From JBGCEZ01 sp045106735 (GTDB taxonomy: Bacteria > Planctomycetota > Phycisphaerae > Phycisphaerales > SM1A02): a stretch of 34,318 bases of DNA. The notes under the pieces are model-generated. The model was not told the origin of the DNA, made no database searches, and saw nothing but the letters and a program-made list of their open reading frames with translations. Position 1 is the stretch's first letter, and every line of letters begins with the position of its first letter. The position numbers were made by a program, and so were the translations under genes. Shown one piece after another: positions 1-8,868 of the stretch. The stretch is from contig JBGCEZ010000035.1 in assembly GCA_045106735.1 (NCBI GenBank), forward strand, positions 1-34,318, written 5' to 3'.

Positions 1-1
1 C

Positions 2-109
2 AACATCTTCTTGGCCGAGCCCGGCGACTACGCGGCGGCGACCCACCGCGTGCACCACTCGACCGAGCACGCCACGCGGATCATCCTCCCGGTGCTTCAG
101 GGCAATTGA
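2..109 (+). CDS. C-terminal fragment, possibly CocE/NonD-type hydrolase
   Basis: An open frame enters from the left edge and ends at TGA 107-109, giving the last 35 residues of a protein. The tail reads ATHRVHHSTEH followed by an ILPVL ending. This resembles the C-terminal beta-sandwich end of CocE/NonD (X-Pro dipeptidyl-peptidase S15-like) hydrolases, where an ATQxVHHxxxHPSxxxLPV pattern is common. The catalytic domain lies outside the window, so the family call is an inference from one short motif. After the stop there is a heptamer array, then about 230 bases without a credible gene before the histidine kinase. Confidence 0.5.
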   Translation, partial: NIFLAEPGDYAAATHRVHHSTEHATRIILPVLQGN

Positions 110-142
110 CGGTCGACGGTCAGCGGTCAGCGGTCGACGGCG
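108..142. repeat. Heptamer tandem array abutting a stop codon
   Basis: Five consecutive 7-bp units run GACGGTC, GACGGTC, AGCGGTC, AGCGGTC, GACGGCG with no indel. The first unit starts inside the TGA stop codon of the preceding gene. The rest of the gap to 372 shows no gene, terminator or clear promoter. Confidence 0.8.
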
Positions 143-372
143 GAAGGTCTGCTTCGGCTCGCGATCGCGTGGCCGTTCTTTGCCATTCGATGTGATGATG
201 CCGACGGCTCGCGGTCCCAACCGACCCAGATGGTCCAGCCCATCCAGACCGAACAGATCGAACACCAATTGAGGACACCGGTGCGCGCGGGCTCGGCATC
301 CCTCCGTCGTGTTCCACCTATTCCGTCCTGGAAACAGGCTTCGGGGGCCTGTCGCCGGGCTCGGATCGAGAT

Positions 373-3300
373 GTGCGTGCGGCCGGCCGATCATGCTCCG
401 AGAGAGAAGCCGCGCGGATCTCTCCCGGAGCCATCCCGTTGTTCGCCCATCGAGTTCGAACGATCGCCTGCCCACCCGCGCTGCGGGGCCGTTTGACGGC
501 GGGAATCGCTGCGCTCCCACCGGCCGGCGTTGACTTCTCCAGCCTGGCCGGACCAGATCCGGCGGCCTTTGACGCGGGGGCTGGATTCGGACCGTGGGGA
601 TTGCTCGCCTTTGGCGGCGCGATGCTCCTCGCCGCGGGCGTCTTCATCGGGCGGCGCACGGGGCGCCGACTGGTCGGCGGGGCCGCGACAGCGGATGCGG
701 ATCAGGCGGCCGACGAACAGGTTCAGGACCGGTGGACGCCGCAGCTGGCCGACGCCACCGGACTGGGAATCGTGTTTCTCTCGGCCGATGGTCGGGTGCA
801 GTGGGCCAATCGGGCCGGCGGTCAGTTGATTGATCAGTCGCCGGACGCGCTGACCGGACGTTCGTTCGCCGCCGTGCTTGACACACTGAACGCCGAATCG
901 ACGACTGACGTGCCGATCGAGACGCTTCTCGCCACCTCGACGCCCGTGAGCACGACCGTTCGATTCCGTCCGCCGTCTGGTTTGACTCGGCACGTTCGTC
1001 TCGATCTTCGACCCGCCGAACCCTCCGGGACATCGGTCGGTCCCGTGGATCTTGCCTCGGGCGATGCCGGATCTGAGGCCAACTCGAGTGTCAACCCCGG
1101 GCTCAATCTGGCGTCCGACTCGGCGTCCAGCCCAGCGTCCAGCCCAGCGTCCGACCCAGCGTCCGACTCGGCGGCCAGCCCAGTGTCCGACCCGGCGTCC
1201 AGCCCAGCGTCCGACGCGGTTTCCCGCCAGGTTGCGAACATCGTCGATCCTGGCGAGCACCGAGTCGAGAGCGTTCACAACGCCTTGGTCATCGTCCTGA
1301 CGGATGTGACGGACCAAGCTTTGGAACAAGCGGAGCTGGATGCTCGCTTGCACGAGATGCAGACGATCGTGGATGCGGTGCCGTCGCTCATCTATTACAA
1401 AGATGATCGCAACAACGTCATGTTCTCCAATCGAGCCGGCGCCGAAGCCGTCGGCCGCACGACCGAAGAAATGGTCGGTGCATCGGTCGAAGAGGTGTGG
1501 CCAGAGCACGCCGCGAAGTACCTGGCCGACGACTTGGAAGTCTTGGCCGCGGACACGGCGAAACTGGACATCATTGAGGGGTTTGTCGCCACCGACGGCA
1601 TGCACTGGATGTCGACAGACAAGATTCCGGTCGATGATCCGCGGACGGGCGAACGGCGCATTCTCGTCGTGGTCACATTCATCGACGACCGCATGGCCAT
1701 GCAGGCGGAGCTGGAACGACAGCCAAAGCAACTCCAGGCGATCATCGATGCGGTTCCGGCATCGATCATGGTCAAGGACGCGGATGGTCGGATCATTCAA
1801 GGAAACGCGGCGTTCGCTCGGTCAATGGGCCGGCCCATCGAGGAGATTCAAGGTCAGTTTCTGACCGACGTTTCCCCCGAGGTGTCCAGTGCGCTTCGCG
1901 AGAGTCAACCCGACGGGCTCCAGCCGGGAGCGCCACAACTTGGCGCGGCGGAAACCCAGGCCGTCGGCGATGGGTCCAAGACGCTGCTGGCCGACACGGT
2001 GCCGATCCAAGGCCCGGATGGCGAGCCGCACGTGCTCGTGATCACCAATGACGTGACCGATCTCGAGGAAGCCCGCCGTCAGCTCGATTTCGCCCTCGAC
2101 GCCGGCGAACTCGGACTCTGGGACTGGTCCGTGCCGTCGGGCGAACTGTGGCTGAACGAACATTGGTTTGCCATGCTGGGGCGCCGCGTCGAGCCGGGCC
2201 CCAAGACCATTGATGCCATGACGCAGTGGGTGCACGCCGACGATCGACCTTCATTCGATGCGGCCATCGCCCGGGCGTTGGCCGGGCCGGAGGATCGCTT
2301 CGAGATCGAAATGCGGATGCGGTCCATCGACGGGTCGTGGACGTGGGTGGTCAACCGAGGCATGGTCGTCTCACGCGACGAAAGCGGCCGCGGCGAACGC
2401 ATCGTCGGCATGCACATCGACATCGATCGACAGAAGTTCGATCAGATCCGGCTCGACGTCGCGATGGATTCGGGGCAGCTCGGCCTCTGGGAGTGGCGCT
2501 GCGACCAACCGGAACTGGAACTGGCCCCGTCGTCCCGAGAGCTCCTCGGAGTTGAAGGCCAGCAGAGTCTCGATGGCGTTGGGGTGATGGAATTGATCCA
2601 CCCGGAGGATTTGGCCGCCACCATGCATGCGGTCGGATTGATCTTGGGCGGCGTGCAGCCCGGCTTTGAAATCGAGCATCGGGTCCGGACGCGATCCGGG
2701 CGGTGGGTGTGGATGCGATCGATTGGTCGCGTGGTGTCGCGGCATCCCGACGGCCGGCCCGATCGCTTGGTCGGCTTCCTCGTCGACATCGACCTGATCA
2801 AGCGCTCCGAGACGCGTCTGGCCCAGGCCCTGGAAGCAGCGGAGGCCGGCGATCGGGCCAAGCATGCCTTCCTGACGTCCATGAGTCATGAACTTCGCAC
2901 GCCGATCACCTCCATGCTGGGGCACGCCGAACTCCTGGAAGAAGGAGACATTTCGGCGGCCGAACGGTTCGAACACGTGGCCAGCATTCGGCGGCAGGGC
3001 GATCGCCTCATCGACCTGGTGGACGGCCTGATGGACGTTTCGCGCGCGGCGGCCGATGAGTTCATGGTGGAAGTGACCGAGGTCGACCTCGCCGCGGTGT
3101 TCCGCGACATCGCCGAACTGTTCTGCGAATCGGCGTTGGCCGCCCAACGGCCGTTGACGTTCTCGTGCCTTGGGCCAGTGTCGATGGTGGTCGAAACGGA
3201 TGAGACGCGGTTGCGGCAGGTCATCATGCAGTTGATCTCGAACGCACTGTCCCACGCCGATTCGGGGCCCGTAAGAATTCAGCTGCGTGAACGACGCGAA

Positions 3301-4272
3301 GCCAGTGGTGTGTCGAACCTGGCGATTCTGGTCAGCGACGAAGGCGGCGGGATTCCGGCCGAGTTGATTGAGCGACTCGCAGATCCGTTTGAGCAGGTCG
3401 ATTCGAGCATGTCACGGCGCGTGACTGGCGCCGGCGTGGGCCTGACGTTGGTGCACGGCATCTGCCATCGCCTCGATGGGGACATTCGGATTTCGTCGGC
3501 CGAAGGCTTTGGCACGACGGTCGCGGCGCGACTTCGTGTCGGCGCTGCGGCCAGCTCTCAATCGAGTACGGCGGTGCTCGATGCAGCGAACGATTGCTTC
3601 AAGGCGGCCGCGGCGGCCGCGGCGGTGCAGCGTCCCGACGCGGCGCCGGCGATCTCTCCGGGAACGCGGCCGGTGGAACTCGACGTCTCAAGCGACGACC
3701 AGTCTGCGCGGACGGGTTCCCGATCGGCGGCAGGTTCGACGGAACGACCGGCGGCAGGTTCGACGGACGGACCGGCGGGCGGACCGACGGACGGACCGGC
3801 GGTTGGACCGGCGGGCGGGGGGGGCGGTGGTCCGGCAAGCGGTCCGGCAAGCGCGTTGCAGGGACGGCGCGTCCTGGTGGCGGAAGACGGCCCCGACAAT
3901 CAGCGGCTGATCTTGTTTCACCTGCGGAAGGCCGGGGCGTCTGTCGAGATCGCCGGGAACGGATCGCTTGCGGTCCAGGCGGCAGAGCGGGCCAGGCGGG
4001 AGGGCATCCCGTTTGACGTGGTCGTGATGGACATCCAAATGCCGGAAATGTGCGGCGTGGAGGCAACCGAAACGCTGCGCAGCCGCGGTTTCGAGATGCC
4101 GATCATCGCTTTCACCGCCCACGCGGTCGACGGGGAGCGCGAACGTTGCATGGCTGCGGGCTTCAACGAGTTCGAGACCAAGCCCTTTATCCGCGACCGC
4201 CTGATTGCCCGCCTGGAGGCCGTCCTTGATCCCGATCCTGAGGTCCGGCCCGGCGATCAAGCCGCGGCCTAG
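373..4272 (+). CDS. Multi-PAS hybrid sensor histidine kinase with receiver domain
   Basis: The 1299-residue frame encodes a sensor kinase that should autophosphorylate on His and pass the phosphate to its own receiver. One membrane segment lies at about 73-95. PAS-like domains lie near 124-225, 330-450, 454-565, 572-690 and 694-812; the last two carry PAC-type endings. The HisKA motif SHELRTP puts the phospho-acceptor at His839. The ATPase domain has the N-box at Asn957, G1 SDEGGGIP at Asp989 and a GAGVGL motif. The C-terminal receiver (about 1168-1290) has phospho-acceptor Asp1220 in VVMDIQMP and Lys1270. Two low-complexity linkers (247-282 and about 1120-1162) come from in-frame repeats. 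The start is uncertain: GTG 373 gives the longest frame, but TTG 493 just before the membrane segment is equally possible. No response-regulator gene is adjacent, so the output partner is unknown. Confidence 0.93.
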   Translation: MRAAGRSCSEREAARISPGAIPLFAHRVRTIACPPALRGRLTAGIAALPPAGVDFSSLAGPDPAAFDAGAGFGPWGLLAFGGAMLLAAGVFIGRRTGRRLVGGAATADADQAADEQVQDRWTPQLADATGLGIVFLSADGRVQWANRAGGQLIDQSPDALTGRSFAAVLDTLNAESTTDVPIETLLATSTPVSTTVRFRPPSGLTRHVRLDLRPAEPSGTSVGPVDLASGDAGSEANSSVNPGLNLASDSASSPASSPASDPASDSAASPVSDPASSPASDAVSRQVANIVDPGEHRVESVHNALVIVLTDVTDQALEQAELDARLHEMQTIVDAVPSLIYYKDDRNNVMFSNRAGAEAVGRTTEEMVGASVEEVWPEHAAKYLADDLEVLAADTAKLDIIEGFVATDGMHWMSTDKIPVDDPRTGERRILVVVTFIDDRMAMQAELERQPKQLQAIIDAVPASIMVKDADGRIIQGNAAFARSMGRPIEEIQGQFLTDVSPEVSSALRESQPDGLQPGAPQLGAAETQAVGDGSKTLLADTVPIQGPDGEPHVLVITNDVTDLEEARRQLDFALDAGELGLWDWSVPSGELWLNEHWFAMLGRRVEPGPKTIDAMTQWVHADDRPSFDAAIARALAGPEDRFEIEMRMRSIDGSWTWVVNRGMVVSRDESGRGERIVGMHIDIDRQKFDQIRLDVAMDSGQLGLWEWRCDQPELELAPSSRELLGVEGQQSLDGVGVMELIHPEDLAATMHAVGLILGGVQPGFEIEHRVRTRSGRWVWMRSIGRVVSRHPDGRPDRLVGFLVDIDLIKRSETRLAQALEAAEAGDRAKHAFLTSMSHELRTPITSMLGHAELLEEGDISAAERFEHVASIRRQGDRLIDLVDGLMDVSRAAADEFMVEVTEVDLAAVFRDIAELFCESALAAQRPLTFSCLGPVSMVVETDETRLRQVIMQLISNALSHADSGPVRIQLRERREASGVSNLAILVSDEGGGIPAELIERLADPFEQVDSSMSRRVTGAGVGLTLVHGICHRLDGDIRISSAEGFGTTVAARLRVGAAASSQSSTAVLDAANDCFKAAAAAAAVQRPDAAPAISPGTRPVELDVSSDDQSARTGSRSAAGSTERPAAGSTDGPAGGPTDGPAVGPAGGGGGGPASGPASALQGRRVLVAEDGPDNQRLILFHLRKAGASVEIAGNGSLAVQAAERARREGIPFDVVVMDIQMPEMCGVEATETLRSRGFEMPIIAFTAHAVDGERERCMAAGFNEFETKPFIRDRLIARLEAVLDPDPEVRPGDQAAA
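1111..1218 (+). repeat. In-frame dodecamer array in the kinase gene
   Basis: Nine 12-bp units of the form GCGTCC(G/A)(A/G)CCC(A/G) run without an indel and encode Ala-Ser-(Asp/Ser)-(Pro/Ser) at residues 247-282. The run lies between the first and second PAS domains. A unit of 12 bp keeps the reading frame when copy number changes. Confidence 0.9.
3728..3856 (+). repeat. In-frame Gly/Pro/Thr-rich repeat before the receiver
   Basis: Degenerate 12- and 24-bp units (GGTTCGACGGACGGACCG and relatives) encode a Gly-Ser-Thr-Asp-Gly-Pro-Ala-rich linker between the ATPase and receiver domains of the histidine kinase. It includes a run of nine G residues that encodes Gly. Confidence 0.75.
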
Positions 4273-4587
4273 CAGCCCCTTGAAGAAGCCCGTCTCGTCC
4301 TGAATGCGATGCTTCCGTCCCGCGCGCGGAGCCGAATCGGCGGCACATCCACTCGATTGCGCCGAGATTCGGCGACAACGCGGGGGGCGGAATGATCGTG
4401 CTCAGAACGGGGGAGACTTCTTCAACCGGCCGCGAACCCGGCTTCCGGGGGCGGGCTCGCTGATGGCGGCCGGCCGACCAAGAATCACTTGGGTCGACGG
4501 CGAACCTCGGAGGACATCCGCGGCCGGGTGGGCTATCCTTCCGGGCACGTAGTTGATACTCAGTCTCAGCGGCTCCGAGTCCTCCCG
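4273..4587. other. Intergenic gap with one candidate -10 element
   Basis: Between the kinase stop and the DUF454 gene I see no credible coding sequence. A TATCCT hexamer at 4534-4539 resembles the candidate -10 elements upstream of other genes here and would give a leader of about 40 bases to ATG 4588. No hairpin with a T-run is evident behind the kinase. Confidence 0.4.
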
Positions 4588-5154
4588 ATGCCCTCCGCTC
4601 CCGCTCCCGTCCAAGATCCCGTCTCGCGTGGATCGCTGCCTGCGCCCGCCACGGTCGTTGAGGTGCCGGCGGTCTGCCCGGTCACCGGGGCCCGTGCCCC
4701 GCAGGCGGCCGTCGACGAGATCGCCCGCGCGTCGGTCGATGCTCCGGCGGTGGCCGCGAATCGCCCGTTGCGCTGGACGTACATGGCCAGTGGCCTGATG
4801 TGCGTCGGCATGGGCGGCATCGGCGTGGTCGTGCCGGGGTTGCCGACGACGATCTTCCTGTTGGTTGCCGTCTGGTGCTTTGCTCGCAGTTGCCCGGTGC
4901 TCGAGCACTGGCTGATGGAGCACCGCGTCTTTGGTCCGTACCTGCGGGCGGTCGTCAACGATCGGTCCATGCCGCTTTCGGCCAAGGTCGTGTCGTTGGC
5001 TCTGATGTGGACCGCGGTCACCGCCAGCGTGCTGATGATCGGTGTCCACGGGACGCCGCTGGTGATCTCGAGCGTCGTTGTGTTGCTCGCGGCGATCGGC
5101 ACGGGATTCATCTGCTTCGCCATGAAGACCACGCGCCGCTCGCCGGCTGGCTGA
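4588..5154 (+). CDS. DUF454 (YbaN-like) inner-membrane protein
   Basis: A 188-residue protein whose second half matches the DUF454/YbaN family: a Gly-rich first helix ending in the conserved VPGLPTTIFLLVAVWCFARS block, then HRVFGPYLRAVVNDR, then two more hydrophobic helices. This gives about four membrane segments between residues 65 and 180. The first 60 residues are Ala/Pro/Val-rich and look unstructured, so the protein is longer than the usual family length of about 120-130. ATG 4588 is the last Met before the family domain; the same frame is open upstream to 4489, where the composition looks non-coding. The molecular function of the family is not established. The neighbouring dioxygenase gene is convergent. 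Confidence 0.85.
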   Translation: MPSAPAPVQDPVSRGSLPAPATVVEVPAVCPVTGARAPQAAVDEIARASVDAPAVAANRPLRWTYMASGLMCVGMGGIGVVVPGLPTTIFLLVAVWCFARSCPVLEHWLMEHRVFGPYLRAVVNDRSMPLSAKVVSLALMWTAVTASVLMIGVHGTPLVISSVVVLLAAIGTGFICFAMKTTRRSPAG

Positions 5155-5291
5155 GCGCGCAGCCGCTTCACCGACACTTCGGTCAACAATGCAATGCAAT
5201 GCGATCGGCGGAGGCGTGTCATGCGACGCGCGCGGCGTGTGGGCGTGGGGCCACGCAGCGGACGCGGCGCCGCGCCGGCGGCCACGCCGGT

Positions 5292-5927
5292 TCAAGACTC
5301 GCGGTGGATCACAATCTCGGGGGCGAAGTCGATCCCGCTGATCGCCTTGGCCTTGGTGATGCGCGTCCCGCAGTTCGTGCACGTTGAACGGTCGGCATCG
5401 GCCCAAAAAGCTTCCATCGCCCGCGTGAAGTGTTCGACGATGTCATCGCAGTCGAATGCTTCGTCGTAGACGAGTTCCGAACAGTCCGGGCAGTAGAACT
5501 GCAGGTGCTCGATCTCGCCGACGGGTCGACGGCGCTCCACCACGATGCCGATGGTTCCCGGCGGACGCTGGGGCGAGTGGGGGATGTTGCCAGGAATGAA
5601 GAAGGTCTCACCTTCGCGAATCGGCACGTGCCGCAGTCCGTCGGCATCGCGCACGGTGACGACAATGTCGCCCTTCAATTGATAGAAGTACTCTTCTGAG
5701 TCGGTCTGGTGGAAGTCATTGCGGGCGTTCGGGCCGCCAACGACCATTACGAAGAAGTCTTCGCCGTCGTACAGGTACCGATTGCCGACTGGCGGCTTGA
5801 GCAGGTGCCGGTTCTCGTCGACCCACTTTTCAATGTTGATCGGCGGCATGACGCGCGGGGCATGGCCGTGGGTGCCGCGGCCGACGGAGGCCGGTTCGGA
5901 CGAGGATGATGATGGGGACGTCGTCAT
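5292..5927 (-). CDS. nbaC: 3-hydroxyanthranilate 3,4-dioxygenase
   Basis: A cytosolic non-haem iron enzyme of the kynurenine pathway. It opens the ring of 3-hydroxyanthranilate to give 2-amino-3-carboxymuconate semialdehyde, which leads to quinolinate and NAD or to catabolism. In this 211-residue frame the cupin ligands are His73, Glu79 and His117, and the substrate-binding residues are Arg69, Arg121 and Glu131. These align with His51, Glu57, His95, Arg47, Arg99 and Glu110 of the studied bacterial enzyme. A second, rubredoxin-like metal site is intact: Cys146-x2-Cys149 and Cys183-x2-Cys186. The first 26 residues are Ser-rich and not part of the family; Met27 (MPPIN) matches the usual family start. 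A TACCAT at 6015-6020 could be its -10 element. No other kynurenine gene is in the window. Confidence 0.95.
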   Translation of the reverse strand: MTTSPSSSSSEPASVGRGTHGHAPRVMPPINIEKWVDENRHLLKPPVGNRYLYDGEDFFVMVVGGPNARNDFHQTDSEEYFYQLKGDIVVTVRDADGLRHVPIREGETFFIPGNIPHSPQRPPGTIGIVVERRRPVGEIEHLQFYCPDCSELVYDEAFDCDDIVEHFTRAMEAFWADADRSTCTNCGTRITKAKAISGIDFAPEIVIHRES

Positions 5928-6108
5928 GGCGATGTCTCGCGAGGGACTGGACGCACCGAGCGCGGCACGGAAAACGGGCGAGTTGGCCGACGAATGTCGA
6001 TCCCGCCGGCGGCCATGGTACCACTCGAGACGGCAAAACCCGCGAGGTCCTCCTCGGATGCGTCGGCAGGCACGATCACGCCGCCAATCGGAGAACGGGG
6101 CCGATCGC

Positions 6109-6205
6109 GTCACGCCCGTCACGTCCGTCACGCCCGGCACGCCCGGGCGAGCAGGACGTGCCCAGCAGGACGTGCCCAGCAAGACGCGTCCAGCAAGACG
6201 TGCCC
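6109..6205. repeat. Nonamer array followed by a 14-mer array
   Basis: 6109-6144 holds four 9-bp units (GTCACGCCC and close variants). 6150-6205 holds four 14-bp units (AGCAGGACGTGCCC type) plus a partial fifth. Both runs are free of indels. They fill most of the 310-base gap between the dioxygenase start and the 3' end of the ABC permease gene. I see no gene in the rest of this gap. Confidence 0.85.
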
Positions 6206-6237
6206 AGCAAGACCCAGCCGCCACGATCCTCGATCGG

Positions 6238-8868
6238 CTACTCGCCGCGCAGGGCGGTGACCGGCCGCGTGCGGAGTGGCCGGCGGGCGGTCACCAAGCC
6301 GGTGATCGCCGTCCCCGCGGCGGCGGCGGCCACGGCGATCAGGCCGAGGACCAGCGGCGGGGGGAAGTCGAGTTCGAGTCCGCGGACCACCACGGTGGCC
6401 GCGATCGCTCCTCCGCCGACCACCCCGATCCCAGCGGCAATCAAGCCCACCAGGAGGTACTCGGCGGCCAGTGAGAACATGACCTCGCGCCGGGTCATTC
6501 CGATGGTCTTCAAGATCGCGACTTCGCGGCCGCGCCGGGCGTACCCCGCGGCGATTGAACCGATCAGGATCACCAGTCCGCTGGCCACCGTGAACAGGCC
6601 GAGGAATTGCACCGCGGATGCGAGCGTGGCCAGAAGCGCGGTCACCCGTCGAACGATCGCCCGGATCTGCACGACGGTCACGTTCGGCATGTCGGCCACG
6701 ATCGCATCCTGAATCGCCATCGCCCGATCCTCGGGCAGTCGGGCGGTGGCCACGCGGGTCTGCGGCGCGGATTCGAGCACTCCGGGTTCCACCTGCAAGA
6801 AGAAGTTGATGCCGAAGCTCCGCCAGTCAACCTGGCGAATGCTCGAGACGTGGACCTGGATCGGGACGCCCTGTACATCGAGCACCAGCACGCTGCCGAG
6901 CGCAACGCCCAGGCTCTCGGCGATGTCCGCCTCAACGGACACCTCGTTCAGCGTCGGATCGCCCCACGGGGCGGCGGGGCCGGCGGCCGCGGCGGCCGGC
7001 GTTTGCTGCAAGATGACGTTGTCGGCCGGCAAGGTGTCGCCGTAGCTCAGTCGCTGCTCGCGGGTGAAGATCCACTTCTCGCGGTCGTCGCCCGGACGGT
7101 CGGCATCGATCTCTTGGACGATCTGCGCCACGCCGACCCCGTCGATCTCGCGGAGGCGGGCGGTGACGAAGGGCGTCGACTGTGGGTCGGCGCCGCCGAG
7201 TTCCAGCACCCGGTCGCGCAGCGGTTCCCACTGATCCGGCTGGACGTCGACGAAGAACGTGCTCGGGGCGTCGGCCGGCATGTCGTCGATGAACGCCGAA
7301 CGCAGGCGGTCTTGCACCGCGAGCACCGAAAAGACCAGAAGCATGCCGATGCCGAGGGCGATGACCGCGCCGCCGGTGGCCGCGCCCGGTGCGGCGAGGG
7401 CCGCGAGTCCGTGGCGCAGCGGCACGAGGGTCGCGCGCACCGGTACGCGGCGGCGCAGTCGACCGGCGACCCGAACGATGGCCCACGCGGCGACGGCCAA
7501 GATGCCGGTGGCGACCAGCAAGCCGCCGGTGAAGATCGCCGCTTCCAGTGGATCGCCGGTCTGCCACCACGCGGCGAGCCCGATGGTGACGATGATGACC
7601 GCGCCGGCGAGCCCGCGCTCAATCGGCCGGCCGCGCGGCATCTCGATGCGGCGCAAGACGTGGACCGGCGGCACGTGGCGGATGGCCAGGAGCGGACCGG
7701 CGGCGAAGGCGAGGGCGACCACCAGGCCAAGGCCCAGGCCGCGGAGCATCGCGCCCGGTTGCCACGGATCGATCACCGAGGCAGGCAGCAAGCCGCCGGT
7801 CAGGGGGGGGACGGCGAGCTGCAAGGCCGCACCGGCGACCACGCCAACCAAGCTGCCGGCGATCGCAAGCCCGGCGACCTGCAACAGGAAGACCAAGAGC
7901 AATTCGCCCGGCCGTACGCCAAGGCAGCGCATGATCGCGATCGCGTCCAGTCGCCCGGCAATCCAGGCCCGCACGCTTTGGGCGATCCCCAGTCCGCCGA
8001 CCAGCAGGGACACAAGTCCGACCAGGCCCAGGAATCGGCCCATCCGGGCGATGCCTTCCCGCAGCGCGGGCTGCGCTTCGTCGAAGGATTGCACGTCGGC
8101 CACGTCCGGTCCGCCGAGGGAGAGCCGAACGCGGTCGGCCAATTCGCGGGCCGCCGCGGTATCGGCGCCATCGGGCAAGCGCAGGAGCGCCCGGTACCGC
8201 ACTCGGCTGCCGAATCCGAACAGCGGCGTTCGCTCGGCGCCTGCCTCGGAGATGTACACGCGCGGGGCAAGATTGAAGCTGAAGTTCAGCCGGTCCGGTT
8301 CTTCGGTCACGGTGGCCACGACCCGAAAAGTTTCGCCACCGATTCGCATCGTCTGCCCGAGCTCGATGCCAAGGATCGACAGGAGGGCGGGATCGACGAC
8401 CGCGGTTCGGGCCGTCAGCACCGTTTGCAGCGTGGGCCGCGGTTCGCCGGCACTCGGCGGACCAGCCCCGTCGAGCGTGATGGCGTCGTAGAAGGGGTAC
8501 GGCCCATCGACCACCCGCAGCGATGCGAGGCGGCTCACGCCGGGGGTCCCATCATCGGCCGGCGGCGCGGCGACCACGGTGGACGTCGTGCGAACGTCGG
8601 CCCGTCGAATGGTTTCACCGCGTTGGGCGGCCGACGCGATCACTTCATTGACGCCGGCAGGAATCGGGGAGCGGCCGGCGACGGTGACGTCGGCTCCCAG
8701 CAGCGTCCGGGCCTCACTGCGGATCCCGGCGTCGACGCCGCCGACCAGTCCGGCGACCATCGTGACCGCCGCGGTGCCGACGGCCAGGCAGGCGATGAAG
8801 AAGATGAGCCGCGTGCCGCCGCCACGCGCTTCGCGGCGAATCATCTGAACCAGCGTGGCCGCGGTCAT
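6238..8868 (-). CDS. ybbP: FtsX/MacB-like ABC permease, YbbP type
   Basis: An 876-residue inner-membrane permease. It has an N-terminal helix (LIFFIACLAVGTAAVTMVAG) followed by a large periplasmic MacB-type domain. A first FtsX helix bundle lies at about 280-470. A second extracytoplasmic region follows, and a C-terminal FtsX bundle lies at about 750-865. The length fits YbbP (about 800 residues) and not the shorter MacB or LolC/E proteins. Its ATG (8866-8868) overlaps the TGA of the upstream ATPase gene as ATGA, so the two are probably translationally coupled and made as one transporter. In E. coli ybbAP lies divergent from tesA, and the same arrangement is seen here. The substrate is unknown; hydrophobic molecules are the usual suggestion for the family. 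Confidence 0.9.
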   Translation of the reverse strand: MTAATLVQMIRREARGGGTRLIFFIACLAVGTAAVTMVAGLVGGVDAGIRSEARTLLGADVTVAGRSPIPAGVNEVIASAAQRGETIRRADVRTTSTVVAAPPADDGTPGVSRLASLRVVDGPYPFYDAITLDGAGPPSAGEPRPTLQTVLTARTAVVDPALLSILGIELGQTMRIGGETFRVVATVTEEPDRLNFSFNLAPRVYISEAGAERTPLFGFGSRVRYRALLRLPDGADTAAARELADRVRLSLGGPDVADVQSFDEAQPALREGIARMGRFLGLVGLVSLLVGGLGIAQSVRAWIAGRLDAIAIMRCLGVRPGELLLVFLLQVAGLAIAGSLVGVVAGAALQLAVPPLTGGLLPASVIDPWQPGAMLRGLGLGLVVALAFAAGPLLAIRHVPPVHVLRRIEMPRGRPIERGLAGAVIIVTIGLAAWWQTGDPLEAAIFTGGLLVATGILAVAAWAIVRVAGRLRRRVPVRATLVPLRHGLAALAAPGAATGGAVIALGIGMLLVFSVLAVQDRLRSAFIDDMPADAPSTFFVDVQPDQWEPLRDRVLELGGADPQSTPFVTARLREIDGVGVAQIVQEIDADRPGDDREKWIFTREQRLSYGDTLPADNVILQQTPAAAAAGPAAPWGDPTLNEVSVEADIAESLGVALGSVLVLDVQGVPIQVHVSSIRQVDWRSFGINFFLQVEPGVLESAPQTRVATARLPEDRAMAIQDAIVADMPNVTVVQIRAIVRRVTALLATLASAVQFLGLFTVASGLVILIGSIAAGYARRGREVAILKTIGMTRREVMFSLAAEYLLVGLIAAGIGVVGGGAIAATVVVRGLELDFPPPLVLGLIAVAAAAAGTAITGLVTARRPLRTRPVTALRGE

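Noticed and set aside
373..492. The first 40 codons of the kinase frame as definitely coding
   Set aside because: They are Arg-rich, lack family features and lie before an equally good TTG start at 493, so I kept the start open.
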